Part shown: in pieces, positions 44,539 through 55,641 of the stretch
Numbering within the stretch: position 1 is the first letter of the stretch
Layout of the letters: every line of letters begins with the position of its first letter
Source: Lepidodermella squamata
Taxonomy: Eukaryota > Gastrotricha
Length of the DNA: 64,000 nt
NCBI GenBank assembly: GCA_047495785.1
Contig: JBLDXI010000054.1
Location: 1,984,001 to 2,048,000 of the forward strand
Reading direction: 5' to 3'
The notes under the pieces: model-generated
What the model saw: only the letters and a program-made list of their open reading frames with translations
Databases searched by the model: none
What the model was told of the DNA's origin: nothing
Made by a program: the position numbers and the translations under genes

Positions 44539-45088
44539 ATGAAGCTTGTTGCCTTCGCCATCATTATTATAGTACCATTAGTCTCGTCTAGCATGCCTGA
44601 AACCAAGCAGTGATCCGACTAGGTTCAGCTCTGAGGGGGGTAAATCGAGCATTTTGAGCCCAAAATTTACAAATCAACAGGGGGGACCCTTACGTTTTTC
44701 TGAAATTTTCGAACGCCAGGGGGAATCATTTACCCCCCTTACCCCCCGTACTCGGAGCACTGAAACCAAGCCTCGAAACTTGGAAAAGGACGTGCAATCA
44801 AAGGAACATCATTCCAACGATGAGAACCTGTATCGGGAAATGATTAGTAAACACTTTTAAAGCTGGTCCTATCACTCGTTAAAACGCCGTTTTACAGCCA
44901 ATTATGTAACGAGCCTCGCCATGCAGAAGGATATCAAAGGTCTGCGAAAGCTGCTCGACGATATCGACAAGGCTCGTCGGTTGAAGAAATGCATCAATAT
45001 GCTCAGGTCGCCTGCAATCTGCGACAATCGAGTTGGGTTCTACTTATGGGCTCAATTGCTGGCTCGGCGAATCATGAACGGCCTTTGA
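44539..45088 (+). CDS. Secreted two-cysteine peptide 2, interrupted by an intron-like insertion
   Basis: The ATG at 44539 starts a signal peptide (MKLVAFAIIIIVPLVSS). At 44609 a 152-bp element is inserted. Unspliced, the frame stops at TGA 44611-44613. If spliced from GTGATC (44610) to CGGAG (44757), exons 44539-44609, 44758-44846 and 44898-45088 join in frame to 116 aa and end with the conserved 63-codon core (DIDKARRLKKC, nine residues, C, DNRVGFYLWAQLLAR). The acceptor is GAG rather than CAG or TAG, so splicing is plausible but unproven. If it fails, this is a pseudogene. Confidence 0.6.
44609..44760. mobile_element. 152-bp element with perfect 11-bp target duplication (introner-like)
   Basis: TGAAACCAAGC occurs at 44598-44608 and 44761-44771. 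The insert starts AGTGATCCGACTAGG and ends CGTACTCGGAGCAC, so its ends are imperfect inverted repeats (GTGaTCCGACTA / GTGcTCCGAGTA). G-runs near the start (GGGGGGTAAAT) pair with C-runs near the end. A GT lies at bases 2-3 and an AG four bases before the right end, preceded by a pyrimidine-rich tract. A 40-bp relative lies at 35063. Confidence 0.8.
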
Positions 45089-45679
45089 TGAATAGGATTA
45101 TCAATTTTAGCAACAATAAATCGTTGATCATCAATAATTTGTGAATTATTAACATTTTTCTATATTATTATGTAAAATTTCGATTTTTGAGTAAACGAGC
45201 GTTATAGCTTCACATTAAAGCCCAATTGTAGCTTTCTCCAGCAGCCTATATAATTGTAAAAATCCTGTAGGGTGACTGCAACCCTACCACTTAGCGTCTA
45301 GGTGAGTTTTGCAGCTGCTGAAAAACTAAGTCGATAAAATTACATAATAATAGAAATTTTTATGAAGATTTTCAAACAATTTAGTACAGTAATTTCGCGA
45401 ATTTCTACTGGACCTTTTCTAGGTCAATTTAAAAAGAATTCGAGCGGCAGCTTTATATTAGGTATTTTAATCCGTGGCTAAAACAAACGTGAACACGGAT
45501 TTTTCGAGCAAAAAACTCACATCTACCTATTCATGTGTGCCAACGTTTTTCTCTGTTTACAGATTTTTTCATTAGGAAGTACATTTTTATTAAAACAAAA
45601 TACGAGAGAGCTCTTTATTCAGCATTCATCTAGCATCATAAATCGCGGCTTTTGAAGACTGATTTTTGTTGGTAATATA
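45089..45679. other. Upstream region of nuclear receptor 4
   Basis: No gene seen. At 45508-45520 the motif GCAAAAAACTCAC matches the upstream region of receptor 2 (28528-28540). TTCAGCATTCAT at 45618-45629 also recurs before receptor 2 (28597-28608). These are candidate shared promoter elements. Confidence 0.45.
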
Positions 45680-47805
45680 ATGAAAGTGATTTGCTCAGTC
45701 TGTGCCCGATCTGTCGAGGCTGCTGATGGTTTGGACGAAGTGCCGCAGTGGCACCTGTGCGAGGCCTGTCGGCGATTTTACAACCGCTACCGAGACAGCC
45801 ACCTCAGCGAATGCACTTGTCTTGGTAGGAAAGGGAAGTCGGCCAGTGATCGGCTGTGTCAATTTTGCCGGTTCAACAAATGCAAGGACGTGTTAGGTCG
45901 AATTCGGCAGATGACAAGGCTGGTCGTTGATGAGCAGAAAGATGATGACCAGACCCAATTGTCACGGAAATTTGATTACAGCCAAATTGCTTGTGCTGTC
46001 TGCTCTTGTTCGAGTAAATTACAAATTCTAATTATACTCCATTTAATTTTCGGAATTTTGGAAAAATTAAAATTCTTATCGATCTCAAATTTAAAACAAA
46101 ATTCGAAGGTTAACATTTTGCTAGAACTCAAACTTTAAAATTTAAATTTTATATTCAAAAATATTTGAAATTCAATAACTTTCATTTTAGGGAAGGGGCG
46201 AAATTCGACAAATCTCAGAAAAATCGAAAAATCACATGTTTGGAAAATATAGTGCTTAAGACTCCAATTTGTTACATGAGCCTTTTTTCTTTGAAATTAA
46301 AAAAAGTATTCAAATTTTAATAAAATGATGCGCGGATGAAATCGATGAATCATCCAACTTATCGATTGCCGAGTGATTTTTTATTAAATTTTAAATTTTA
46401 TTCAACTTTAAACAGGTTCGGGATTGTTTTACGGAGCGTTTACTTGCGATGGCTGTAAAATATTTTTCCGCCGATCAATGAAGAAAAATTACAAACGGCA
46501 ATACGTCTGCAAATCTCCACAAGATGGCACCGAAAAATTATGCCCCCTCGACTCGAATTGCCGCAAATGTCGGCTAAAACGCTGCTTCGACGCCGGCATG
46601 AGCTTGTCCGAGAAATCGTCCAAATCTAGGTCAAAATTACTGCGCGCTAAATTGGGCTCTGTGCAATTTATTAAAAATGATAAAGCGAAACTTATTCGCA
46701 GGTCTGATCGGAAAAATCAATCGATAATCGATAAATTGGATGATTCATCGATTTCATCAGCGCCATCTCAATTCGGGAATTCCAGCAGCAGTGCCGTCTC
46801 GAATTCTGTTGCAATAGCCACCCCTGCTCCTGATCAATTTTTCAAACCTTTGGCGTGGAATTATGACCGATTTTTAGGTCAATTGGTCGAATCGGCCGCT
46901 TTTCTAGCACCAATAAGCGACGACCGAATCATTATTTCGCGAACCATGACAATGGAAGAGCTTTTCGTCATCAGATCAAAGTCATTTCTTGTTTATTTAA
47001 AAGCAGTCGGCGATTTCGTGACGTCACTGCCAGGCATTGAATCGATACACTACGACGACAAACTCGTGTTATTTACCCAGGCCTTGTTTCCAATAGCAGC
47101 CGCTCAGCTTTCGCTGCAGTATGATGCCGCTAATCAGGAGACTAATTTGTTCGGGATGCGGCTCAACGATGCGGAAGCGATGGAGATCAGCAAAGCGGTT
47201 TCGCCTTACCACGATCAGCTTATCGAGTTCATGCTAAGGGCTGGTGAGCTGCTCACGTCTTGCATCGTAAAAATAGAAGAATTTTCACTATTCTGCTGCC
47301 TACTTTTGTTAAATACAGGTAAATATTCCTAATCGAAATTTCCGAATATAATTTAAAATTTAATCATTGTCAATTTTTAATTAATTTATTTAATTTTCTA
47401 GATTTAATGTTTTCAAAAGATTTAATCGATTATTTTTTGAATTCTCGATATCACGCTCCGATTATTCTTTTCATTTTTTTATAATTAGAAACCGCGACCT
47501 TGAAAAACGTGGACAGCGTTTGCGAGCTGCGCCTCAATTACGAATCAGCACTCAGCCGGTATTTGCAACGATCAAAATTAACCAGTCCAAGCCTGGCTGA
47601 AATCAGCGTGGAACAGCGGCTGTCGGCAATCTACAAGGCGTTGAATTTTTTCCGCCTCGTCACTCCTCATATGCAGTATTTTATTAGCTTCGTGAAAGAG
47701 AAACACTACGCGGGGAATTTCTACGATTTGGCAACTAACGTATCACCGCTTATTACAGATTTTTGCCTGCAATTTTTCGACCGTCCTACTACAGCATCGC
47801 CGTGA
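45680..47805 (+). CDS. Nuclear receptor 4, two DNA-binding domains
   Basis: Exons 45680-46013, 46416-47318 and 47489-47805 give 517 aa. Domain 1: CSVC ... LCEACRRFYNRYR ... CTC ... LCQFCRFNKC. Domain 2: [28 protein letters not shown] and [21 protein letters not shown]. Ligand-binding domain: YDRFLGQLVESAAFLAP, VTSLPGIESIHYDDKLVLF. It is closest to receptor 2, including the hinge phrases SLSEKSSKSRS and LRAKLGSVQ. The intron phases are those of the family. It is likely a nuclear transcription factor; the ligand is unknown. Confidence 0.85.
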
Positions 47806-49880
47806 CTTTGACATGAATAAACGAGATCGGAGACAGCAGTTTTCATTTTCAATGATTTTCAATGATTATTTTGCCATGTCCAAAATATTTCGGATTAATA
47901 GTCTGAATTTTGAGAAAATAAAAAAATATTATCCAAAAAATGTATTAGCGTTATTTTCTGCCCAAGGCCTGATCGTTCATCCCCGCGGCGTGATCATATT
48001 TAACAAAATTATCCAAATTAACCAATTCTTTAAAAAAATTAAAGGAGATTATACATGCGTGAAATCGGTTGGCCGATAAATGAAGTGCCGAATAATGTAA
48101 TCCTGTATTTCATTAAGCTCGAGATTCATCAACAAAATTCTCAAATTGTGGCTAATCACGACTCTTTGATAAATCCAATTTCGAGCCCTGTAAAAGTGGT
48201 CACTGGCCCCTTGTAAATAATGCCGGAATTCTAAGAGCGTTTTAAGCTTGTATATATGAAAATAAGAAATATTATTTTCGCACTTGCCAAATTGTGGCCT
48301 AATGTATTCAAGTTCCTGAATCCGCCGTTTTTTCTGCTGCTTCACTGATTTTTATATGCGGACTTGATCTTCTTTCATCTATTTTGCCCCAGCATCAATA
48401 AACTGTATTTTTGACACTGTTGTTTTGGCAGAGCGTATCATCAACATCGAATAAAGACAATCGAGAAAATATAATATAGATAAATGCGTGAAATTTCAGA
48501 AGCGCGTCACATATTTTCAACGATTTTATCAGACAATTTCTCAGTCATTTCAAGTGACAGCAACTTGTGCGTAATAGTTATTATATATGCAAGTGGACCA
48601 TTTTATTTGACAGGAACCCACGCGAGAAATATAGCTTCTCACGTCTCACTTAATGCACGGGTCACGGCGGATCTTATCAACAAGCCAGGCGTCGCACACT
48701 CATCTCATACGTCGAATTTTTTTTATTGATTTAAAAATGATTAGCACACTTTTGGTCAGCGCCTCCCCCTCATTACCAACTATAATAGGGACGCAGTGAG
48801 CTATTTATGGGTGGATGGCCGATGACGGTACGAAATTCGGCATGAGCATTCCCATAGCGTTGTTCCCTCTCAGTAATCTAGAGAAAATTGGAAATTCGTG
48901 AATCTGGGGCGGGGTGCTACAGAAACTAAGAAATGTAGCCTCTTTTCGCCGTAATGAAGCGGTTATGACGCGTCAAAATCGCCGAAAATGCGCGCATTGA
49001 CTCGTCTCCGCGAGATTTCGCCCCAACCTGTTCTAAGACTAGGAGATCATGTTTTTTATATTTTTTTTCGCGACAAGACAGAAATTTCTAATAATTATTT
49101 AAAACTATTTTCAAGCATATACCCACTATAATTTCCCCATATTTTTTTTACTGTTTTTTCCTGTTAGTGCTGCAGAAAATTAGGGATTAAAATGTGGTAA
49201 AATTGCCAAAATTTGACGATAAATCAGAAATCATATAATATCCTTTCTTCATTTTTTGAATAATTCTACGAATTTTGAGTCTGAATTGAACACTCTGTCT
49301 TATAAAGAATTTTACGCTCAATTTACTGGTGAATTTTGTAGAATTATTGTGCTCAATCTTGACCCGCAAGAATTATCCGAAAAGTTAGTTCAGGCCACTG
49401 GAATATTTCAAACCTTGGTTCAGCAAATTAGGTTCCGCTCACAATAATTTTGGTTCCGGTAAAAGGACCCAATCATAATATTCTGAATCGAGATTTTTTT
49501 TAACCCACGAAAAGTAAAGTTTTGCCAAGAATTATACCCCGCGTTTCTCACGTTAATTCATAATAATGATATTTCAACCGTCCACCCGGAAATAGTTGTG
49601 ACCTTTCGCAGGAAATGAGGTTAATTTACTGGGTCAAGCTCGGAATTGCAGCAGTGAAAATTTAATTTCCGATCAGCAACTGTAAATGCCGCGCTGATCT
49701 ATTGAAGCGTTAAGGGCGAGAGCCTCAAGTGATTCATCACACTAATATTTAGCATAATATACAATGGGAAATATTGAAAAACAACCCCGCACACACGCGA
49801 TACTAGGTTAGGTTAATTTAATCTTGTTATTATGCAGGTCATTTCGCATAATTTCGTTTATGTTTATAAAATAATATAGC
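47806..49880. other. Intergenic region with orphan frames
   Basis: No supported gene. A minus-strand frame at 48345-48049 (98 codons; phrases YLQGASDHFYRARNW and LNEIQDYIIRHFIYRP) and a plus-strand frame near 49260-49447 (FYAQFTGEFCRIIVLNLD) look more protein-like than chance, but neither has a domain, signal peptide or splice partner that I can defend. Confidence 0.4.
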
Positions 49881-50322
49881 ATGAATATAGCTTTATTTGC
49901 TATGATACTACCGTTTGTCGGTGGCATACCCAATGGATTTCGAGGCGATTATTTATCTCAAAATGAGGCGGCGAATATGAAGCTGAAACTACTTTCACAA
50001 ATAGACATGGCCCAAGCTCAAATTGCCAACGAAAAAGCCGCCAAGGATGAACAAAATCGGCTGATGATGAGTATGCGAATATTTTAAATTATTTATAAAA
50101 ATCGAATTATTTTTTTCTCTTTTTCAAACAGAAAATCTTATTGCCACTCTGATTAGGCAGAATGATGCCAAGGGCCTGTATAAGCTGGTCGGCAATCTCG
50201 ACAAGGCTCGCCGGTTCAACAAATGCATAAATACCCTCGGATCGCCGGCAATTTGCGACAACCGAGTTGGATTCTATTTATGGGCTCAATTAATGGCCCG
50301 AGACATCATGAATGGCCAATAA
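49881..50322 (+). CDS. Secreted two-cysteine peptide 3
   Basis: Exons 49881-50070 and 50132-50322 (donor ATGA|GTATGC, acceptor AAACAG|AAAAT) give 126 aa. The signal peptide is MNIALFAMILPFVGG. A helical, Gln/Lys-rich propeptide-like segment (QIDMAQAQIANEKAAKDEQN) precedes the 63-codon core: NLDKARRFNKC, nine residues, C, DNRVGFYLWAQLMAR, DIMNGQ. The gene ends only about 100 bp before the first ATG of receptor 5. Confidence 0.8.
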
Positions 50323-50424
50323 ATGAGAATTGCTTATAGTTTTAAGGGTGATGATTTTTTCTAAATAAAAAGTGTTTTCTTTAAGTAGGTATGCGTAAAA
50401 AAGCTGTTTTTTGCCAGCACGCAA

Positions 50425-52495
50425 ATGCGCGTGTCGTATTCAAAAATTGAAAGAGCCCACCTGAATGTTACTTTCTTAATCTTTTATAACGTGAAAATGA
50501 AAGCTGCTAGCTCAAAACGTAGTGCTGCATTTGAACTACTCGAGAGAGGCAAATCTGCTCAATCGCAAGTTGGCGAAAATTGCGAAAAATGTGGCTGCGA
50601 GCAGGGAAAGTCGGAGAAATGTGGAAAATGCGAGGCAAATGTGGAGAGACGGCCTCGGAAAAGCAGATACAAGTTCCAGTACAGCCAGATACCATGTGAT
50701 GTCTGCAAATGCTCAAGTAAATTTCGAGAATTTCATTTTACTGATAAACAATTCGCTGTTATTATTGTTTTCGCCCGAAATTATCTCCCTGATAAAAGAA
50801 AATTTAATGAAATTTTATTTCCTAAAATTACTGATATATTAGGTAATCGATTTTTCAATTTTGGCAACAGAATTCCGGAATTGATCTTTCAAATATAAAC
50901 TAATACCTCCTAATCATCGTTTTTGCTAAAAAAAAAAGACAGTTTTTAATTAGAAAAATGGGTTAAAAATGGTTTTAGCAAAAACGATGATTAGGAGGTA
51001 GCGCTAGGGTTACGGTTAGGGTTAGGGCTTGGTTAAGGTTAAGCTTAGGCTTAGGGCTTGGTTAAGGTTCAGGGTTAGGATCTAGGGTTAGGGTTAGGGT
51101 TAGGGTTAGGTCGAGTCCAGTGTTTTTATAAACTTTGATTTTGGCGGTTAAAATTTATGTTAGGTTAGCAACCTAAAATTTCGTTGTATTCCAGGTACTG
51201 GGTTTTTCTACGGCGCTTTCACATGTGACGGCTGCAAAATATTTTTCCGCCGATCGATGAAGAACGACTACAAGAAGCAATACACGTGCAAGTCGGGTGC
51301 AGGAAAACCCCTGTTCATATGCCCGTTGGACTCAAATTGTCGGAAATGCCGACTTGAGCGATGTTTCAAAGCCGGAATGGCACTGTTCCCCAAAGTGTCC
51401 GAAACTAGGTCAAAATTGCGAAAACAGAAAATAATAGCGACGCATGACGCTACAACTTCGAAAATTGGCGAGAAAATAACGCGAAGTTTGATTCGGAAAA
51501 GCAAATCAATCACTGCCGCAAATGATGAATCATCACCGAGCCAGAGCAGCGCCTTAAATTGTGAAAAATCGACATTACCCAGTACCGACCAACTTTTCAC
51601 ACCACTGAACTGGAATTTCGACCGATTTCTCGCGAGGCTGGTCGAATCGGCGGCTCATCTTGCTCCGATAAGCGAGGATCGAATCGTTTTTAAACGAAGT
51701 ATGACCGCCGAAGATATGTTTGTCATCCAATCGAAATCGTTCGTAGTTTACATGACAGCCATTGGGGAATTTATAAACTCATTGCCTGGCATCGAATTGA
51801 TAGCTTACGAGGATAAAGTTGCTCTATTCACCCAGGCCTTCTTCCCGTTATCAATAGCCCAGCTATCCCTAGAGTATGACAAAAAGACGAAAGATTTGAG
51901 GAACTACTTTGGAATCCGATCGGATGATGCTGAATCCAATGAAGTCGGAGCAAGTTTGTCTGAGAAGGATGACGAGTTGAAGACTTACCTGATCGAGGCT
52001 GCAGAGCATCTAACTTCGGCCGTTTCAAACATTCAAGAATTCGCTTTGTTTTGCTCGATAATTTACCTTCATTCCGGTAAGTTCTATTCTTTACGCGTCA
52101 GCCTAAAATCAGCATTCAGCATTCATAATTTTTATATTTTTTCCATACCCCTGTAATACCCCTCTAAACTTGAGAAGCACATTTGAAATAGGCTTTCCAT
52201 TGTTTTAGATGCCCACAATCTCAAAAATCGGATAGCAGTTCGAAATCTGCGCATAAACTACGACGCCGCTTTTCAGCGATATTTGAGCGAGAAAACTGTG
52301 GGGGAAATTGAACCACGAATGGTGCTGCTCAGCAAGGCTGTTGCATTTCACAGGCGACTGACGCAGATATGCTACAATTATTACAGTGATATACTGCAAA
52401 AGTACTACTCTGGTAAATTCTACGACCTTGCTGCCAGTGTTTCGCCGCTCATTTCAGACTTTGGTGAACGTTTCTTCGGAAGAGGCATTTTGTGA
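50425..52495 (+). CDS. Nuclear receptor 5, first DNA-binding domain lost
   Basis: Exons 50425 (or the downstream ATG 50497)-50716, 51195-52076 and 52209-52495 give 486 or 462 aa. Where receptors 1, 2 and 4 have a first zinc-finger domain, this one has only a short Cys/Lys/Glu-rich segment ([17 protein letters not shown]), then the linker YSQIPCDVC. The second domain is intact ([38 protein letters not shown]), as is the ligand-binding domain ([40 protein letters not shown]). Intron phases match the family. Intron 1 holds a hairpin and a telomere-like repeat. Confidence 0.8.
50904..51000. repeat. Perfect 28-bp-arm hairpin in receptor 5 intron 1
   Basis: TACCTCCTAATCATCG then TTTTTGCTAAAA at 50904-50931 is exactly mirrored at 50973-51000, around a 41-nt AT-rich loop. 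It abuts the telomere-like repeat on the right. It could be a tiny foldback element. Confidence 0.75.
51003..51112 (+). repeat. Interstitial telomere-like (TTAGGG)n tract
   Basis: Five to six clean GTTAGG units (51085-51110), with degenerate variants before them (GGTTACGG, GGTTAAGG, GCTTAGGC). It lies inside an intron rather than at a chromosome end. TTAGGG is ancestral in animals, whereas many nematodes use TTAGGC, so the motif is only weakly informative on taxonomy. Confidence 0.8.
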
Positions 52496-53845
52496 AGCAT
52501 TGCTTTGAGATTCGACTAAATAAATATTGGAAAAGGATGGAAATCGAAATGTTTGTGACGTAGTGTCTCAGTTTGGTGTGAGAAAATGATCGCCATTAAT
52601 ATCTTTTAGGCAAGAATTATCACTGTCAGAAATAAGAGTTGTTGAAAATATACTTTTACGCTTGGACTAATACAAGCCTATACAGGGAATCTTCAAGATT
52701 ACGGAGCCTTCAGGTCGGACCTAGATGTAAATTTTCGGTTTCCCAAAAAGCAAAAAGTGGCGAAGAAGAATAAGCAGAAAACTTGGCCTACTCCTGAAAT
52801 TCGCTCATCAATTTCTGAACAGGTATTTCAAGAGCTCATTTCAAGGCTGTCAATGCAATCAGGCTCAAAAGACGCATTCTGGATTCAGGAGGAGAGGCAA
52901 AGGAAAGGTTGTTAGCAGGCTTCGTCGCGACCTTTCCTAATCGCGGCCTTGTTGAATTGTAGGCCTCTGTACCTATACGATTACGTTCAGCTCCGCAGCG
53001 ACGCTCATTTATCCCTAGAGGTCTATTTGAAAAGTTGTTATCCGCGAATCCGCGTCAAGTAAGGAAACTAAGAACAGAGGCAAAATTATACGGATTTGAA
53101 CTCAAGCAAGATTGCGTATAAATTCAGCCAAATGATAATTTTCGGTCAATTCAGATAGGAATAATTCAAGACAGCTTTTAGGTTTCAGGGTGGAATTATA
53201 CTCGTAGTGTCGGATAAAAGAAGTCAGGTGTCGGGTGAGCAAGTATATTGAATGTCCATGTCTTTTTCCCAAGGAAATTTCGAGGCCAACACATCTTGTA
53301 ATGGCTATGTTCACGTGTCAATTTTGCACGACATGACCGATTGAAACAACATCTAAATCAGAAAAATTGAAAGAAAACTAAGGAATGTAAGGTTGAGTGT
53401 TCAAATTGTAATCGAAGTTATGAGAATGTTGACGCAATTCACCCTAGCAGTGTTTTTCACGCACAGTTGAATCCAGAACCCGCGTCCTCGCTAATTCAAT
53501 TCGCTGACCCGAATTCTTCTTAACGACGCAGCCACCTCTGCATTTAATTATTTGTTGCTTAATATGACAGGCTCGTGAAAGAACTAGCGCTCAAACGAAC
53601 GAATGTGCTATCCAATACAAGTAAAAAGCCATTCAATCAGCAGCAATTTGCCAATCAGCTCATAAAGGAAGCATCTAGCATCTAGTGATGTGCAATGAAT
53701 CAATTCGATTAATCGCAAAGGGCCGCCGAATCATCCACGCCTAAGGAATTTGTCTGAAGGACTAAGTTCACTAACTCGCTCTTTGTATATAAAGCCGGTG
53801 ACACATGACACATAAGCACACATTAAGCAGAACTGCGTTCTTGTA
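52496..53845. other. Intergenic region before peptide gene 4
   Basis: An open frame without ATG at about 52645-52914 (phrases TPEIRSSISEQVFQELISRL and DAFWIQEERQ) reads like protein and could be an orphan exon or relic. No domain is recognised. The rest shows no gene. Confidence 0.35.
53786..53793 (+). promoter_or_regulatory. TATA box of peptide gene 4
   Basis: TATATAAA lies 53 bp upstream of the ATG at 53846, a fitting distance for a short leader. The strand and spacing agree with the gene. Confidence 0.6.
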
Positions 53846-54284
53846 ATGACTTATTTGAAAATATCGAGTTGCTTAGCTATCGTTTTGTCGCTGATGATTG
53901 CCTTAGTGCTAGCCAACCCAGCCCAGCTCGGCCCTAACAAAGCATCGCAGCCGAAACCAAATGTTAAGTCAGTGGCTCGTCGTCATGAAAATGCTGAGAC
54001 CGCAACTCTAACCGAAATGCAACAAGCAATAAGTGAGTGAATTGCACCTCTTATGATTTTGCCGAATATTAATGATTTATTTTTCCCTCGCAGAGAAATT
54101 GATAACTGATCTTGTTAGCAAGAATGACTTTTCTGGCTTGAAGAAGTTGCTGAACGATTTCGACCGGGCTCGTCGATTGAACAAATGCGTCAAGGCTCTT
54201 GGGTCGATGGCTGTTTGCGATAACCGAGTAGGATTCTACATTTGGGCGCAATTGTTGGCGCGGAAGATTATGCAAGAACAATAG
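53846..54284 (+). CDS. Secreted two-cysteine peptide 4
   Basis: Exons 53846-54032 and 54094-54284 (donor ATAA|GTGAGT, acceptor CTCGCAG|AGAAA) give 125 aa. The signal peptide is SSCLAIVLSLMIALVLA. The spacer includes VARRHENAE, a possible dibasic processing site. The core is the most diverged of the four (FDRARRLNKC, nine residues, C, DNRVGFYIWAQLLAR, KIMQEQ). It has its own TATA box. Confidence 0.82.
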
Positions 54285-54518
54285 AATGCTTACTTGTAAG
54301 CTTGCTCTACAAAAATATAGGTATTAATAAATTGATACACAGGCCTTTCATTTGAACAAGTTTCCTTGTTTTAATAAATTGAATTATCAATCCAATAAAA
54401 CACCTGCCGGCAAGCAAGAGTTGATTTATTCTTATAATTCTCCCATGAGCGATAACTTATTTTCATCGATTAAGTTAGGACTCTTGTAAAATAATAATAA
54501 TAATAATAAATAATAATA
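54285..54518. other. 3' flank and (ATA)n microsatellite
   Basis: Poly-A signals follow peptide gene 4 (AATAAA near 54327). An ATA microsatellite (54490-54518) abuts the TA-flanked transposon. Confidence 0.5.
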
Positions 54519-55641
54519 CAGTGCTCCCTCGCTAAGTGCACCCTGGCTATGTACAATTCCCTCGTTTTCTGCCACACTTTTACAGCCCCCTCAAATTTGG
54601 TAATTAAATATTTTTTATTTGTGAAAGAAAAAATTATTTACAAAATCAGATTTATTAAAATTCAAGAAAATAGCTTCATTAGCAACGCTGGCTGAGCAGC
54701 AGCTTTTTCAGCAATGAAAAGGCGGTGCCGGTTAAGCTTGGATCGACGCGGGGAATTTCAACAGCTAGTTTTATTCTTTTCGAATAAGTCGCTCTCTAAT
54801 AAGGAAGATTAAGGAATACTCCATTGATACAGGCCGGCCTAATTTAGTTGGAATTAGCTGAAGGCGATAAACGTTTCACCTGCCTGATTATTAACCCGGC
54901 AATTTTAGGCGACGAGATCTCTCGATCTTTACAGATAAACGTTTTTTATCTTAGATCATTGAGAGAGCGATTGATAGTGTGCACGCGTCTGACTTATTCG
55001 TGATTTTTTCATTCACAACTACTATAATCTCATACTCATTGATGGAACGGTGGATAGTGGATAATTTAATGACTTGGCAAAGAGTGCTTTACGATGCTGT
55101 TCAGCGTGAAGATAAATTGATTGACTATTCAGCCCTTATGATAATCTTGAATTCGTTTTAACAAACAGAATAGCTCGTTGATAGAAGTGAAATTTGAACT
55201 TAACCTAGCTAGCTCATCTTGGTAAAATGCGGCTAAAATCAGTTACATATAAGTTTATTGAGAACTAATTTATTATCTAAAATGCCTAGATTTTAGCTCT
55301 TGTTGAAAAAAATTGGCGTTGCACAGAATTTTAATATTGGAATAATTCCAGAAATCTTGAATTTATTCGAGCACTCATTCTGCTTTGACATTTGACATGA
55401 TGATAACTACCAGCCCGATTTAAAAAAATTATTTCGGTATTGATAATCATGAGAAAAGCCTCCTAATTACCATGATTTCTCCAAAAGGCCAAAGGCCATA
55501 GATCCGAAACATGATCCAAATGATCCTGGTGGACCAACGATCATTTTCATTTAATTACTGGTGACAGATGCCTTTACGGAAAAAATCCGTGTCCTTAAAC
55601 AGCGATATCGGGCTTGGTTTTAGATATGGCTAACCACTAAA

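Noticed and set aside
44610-44757. Treating peptide 2 simply as a pseudogene
   Set aside because: Exact in-frame rescue by the element's own GT and AG, with an intact downstream core, made splicing the better hypothesis, although the GAG acceptor keeps it open.
51003-51112. Chromosome end or assembly junction
   Set aside because: Coding exons of one receptor flank the tract on both sides in the same frame and order, so it is interstitial.
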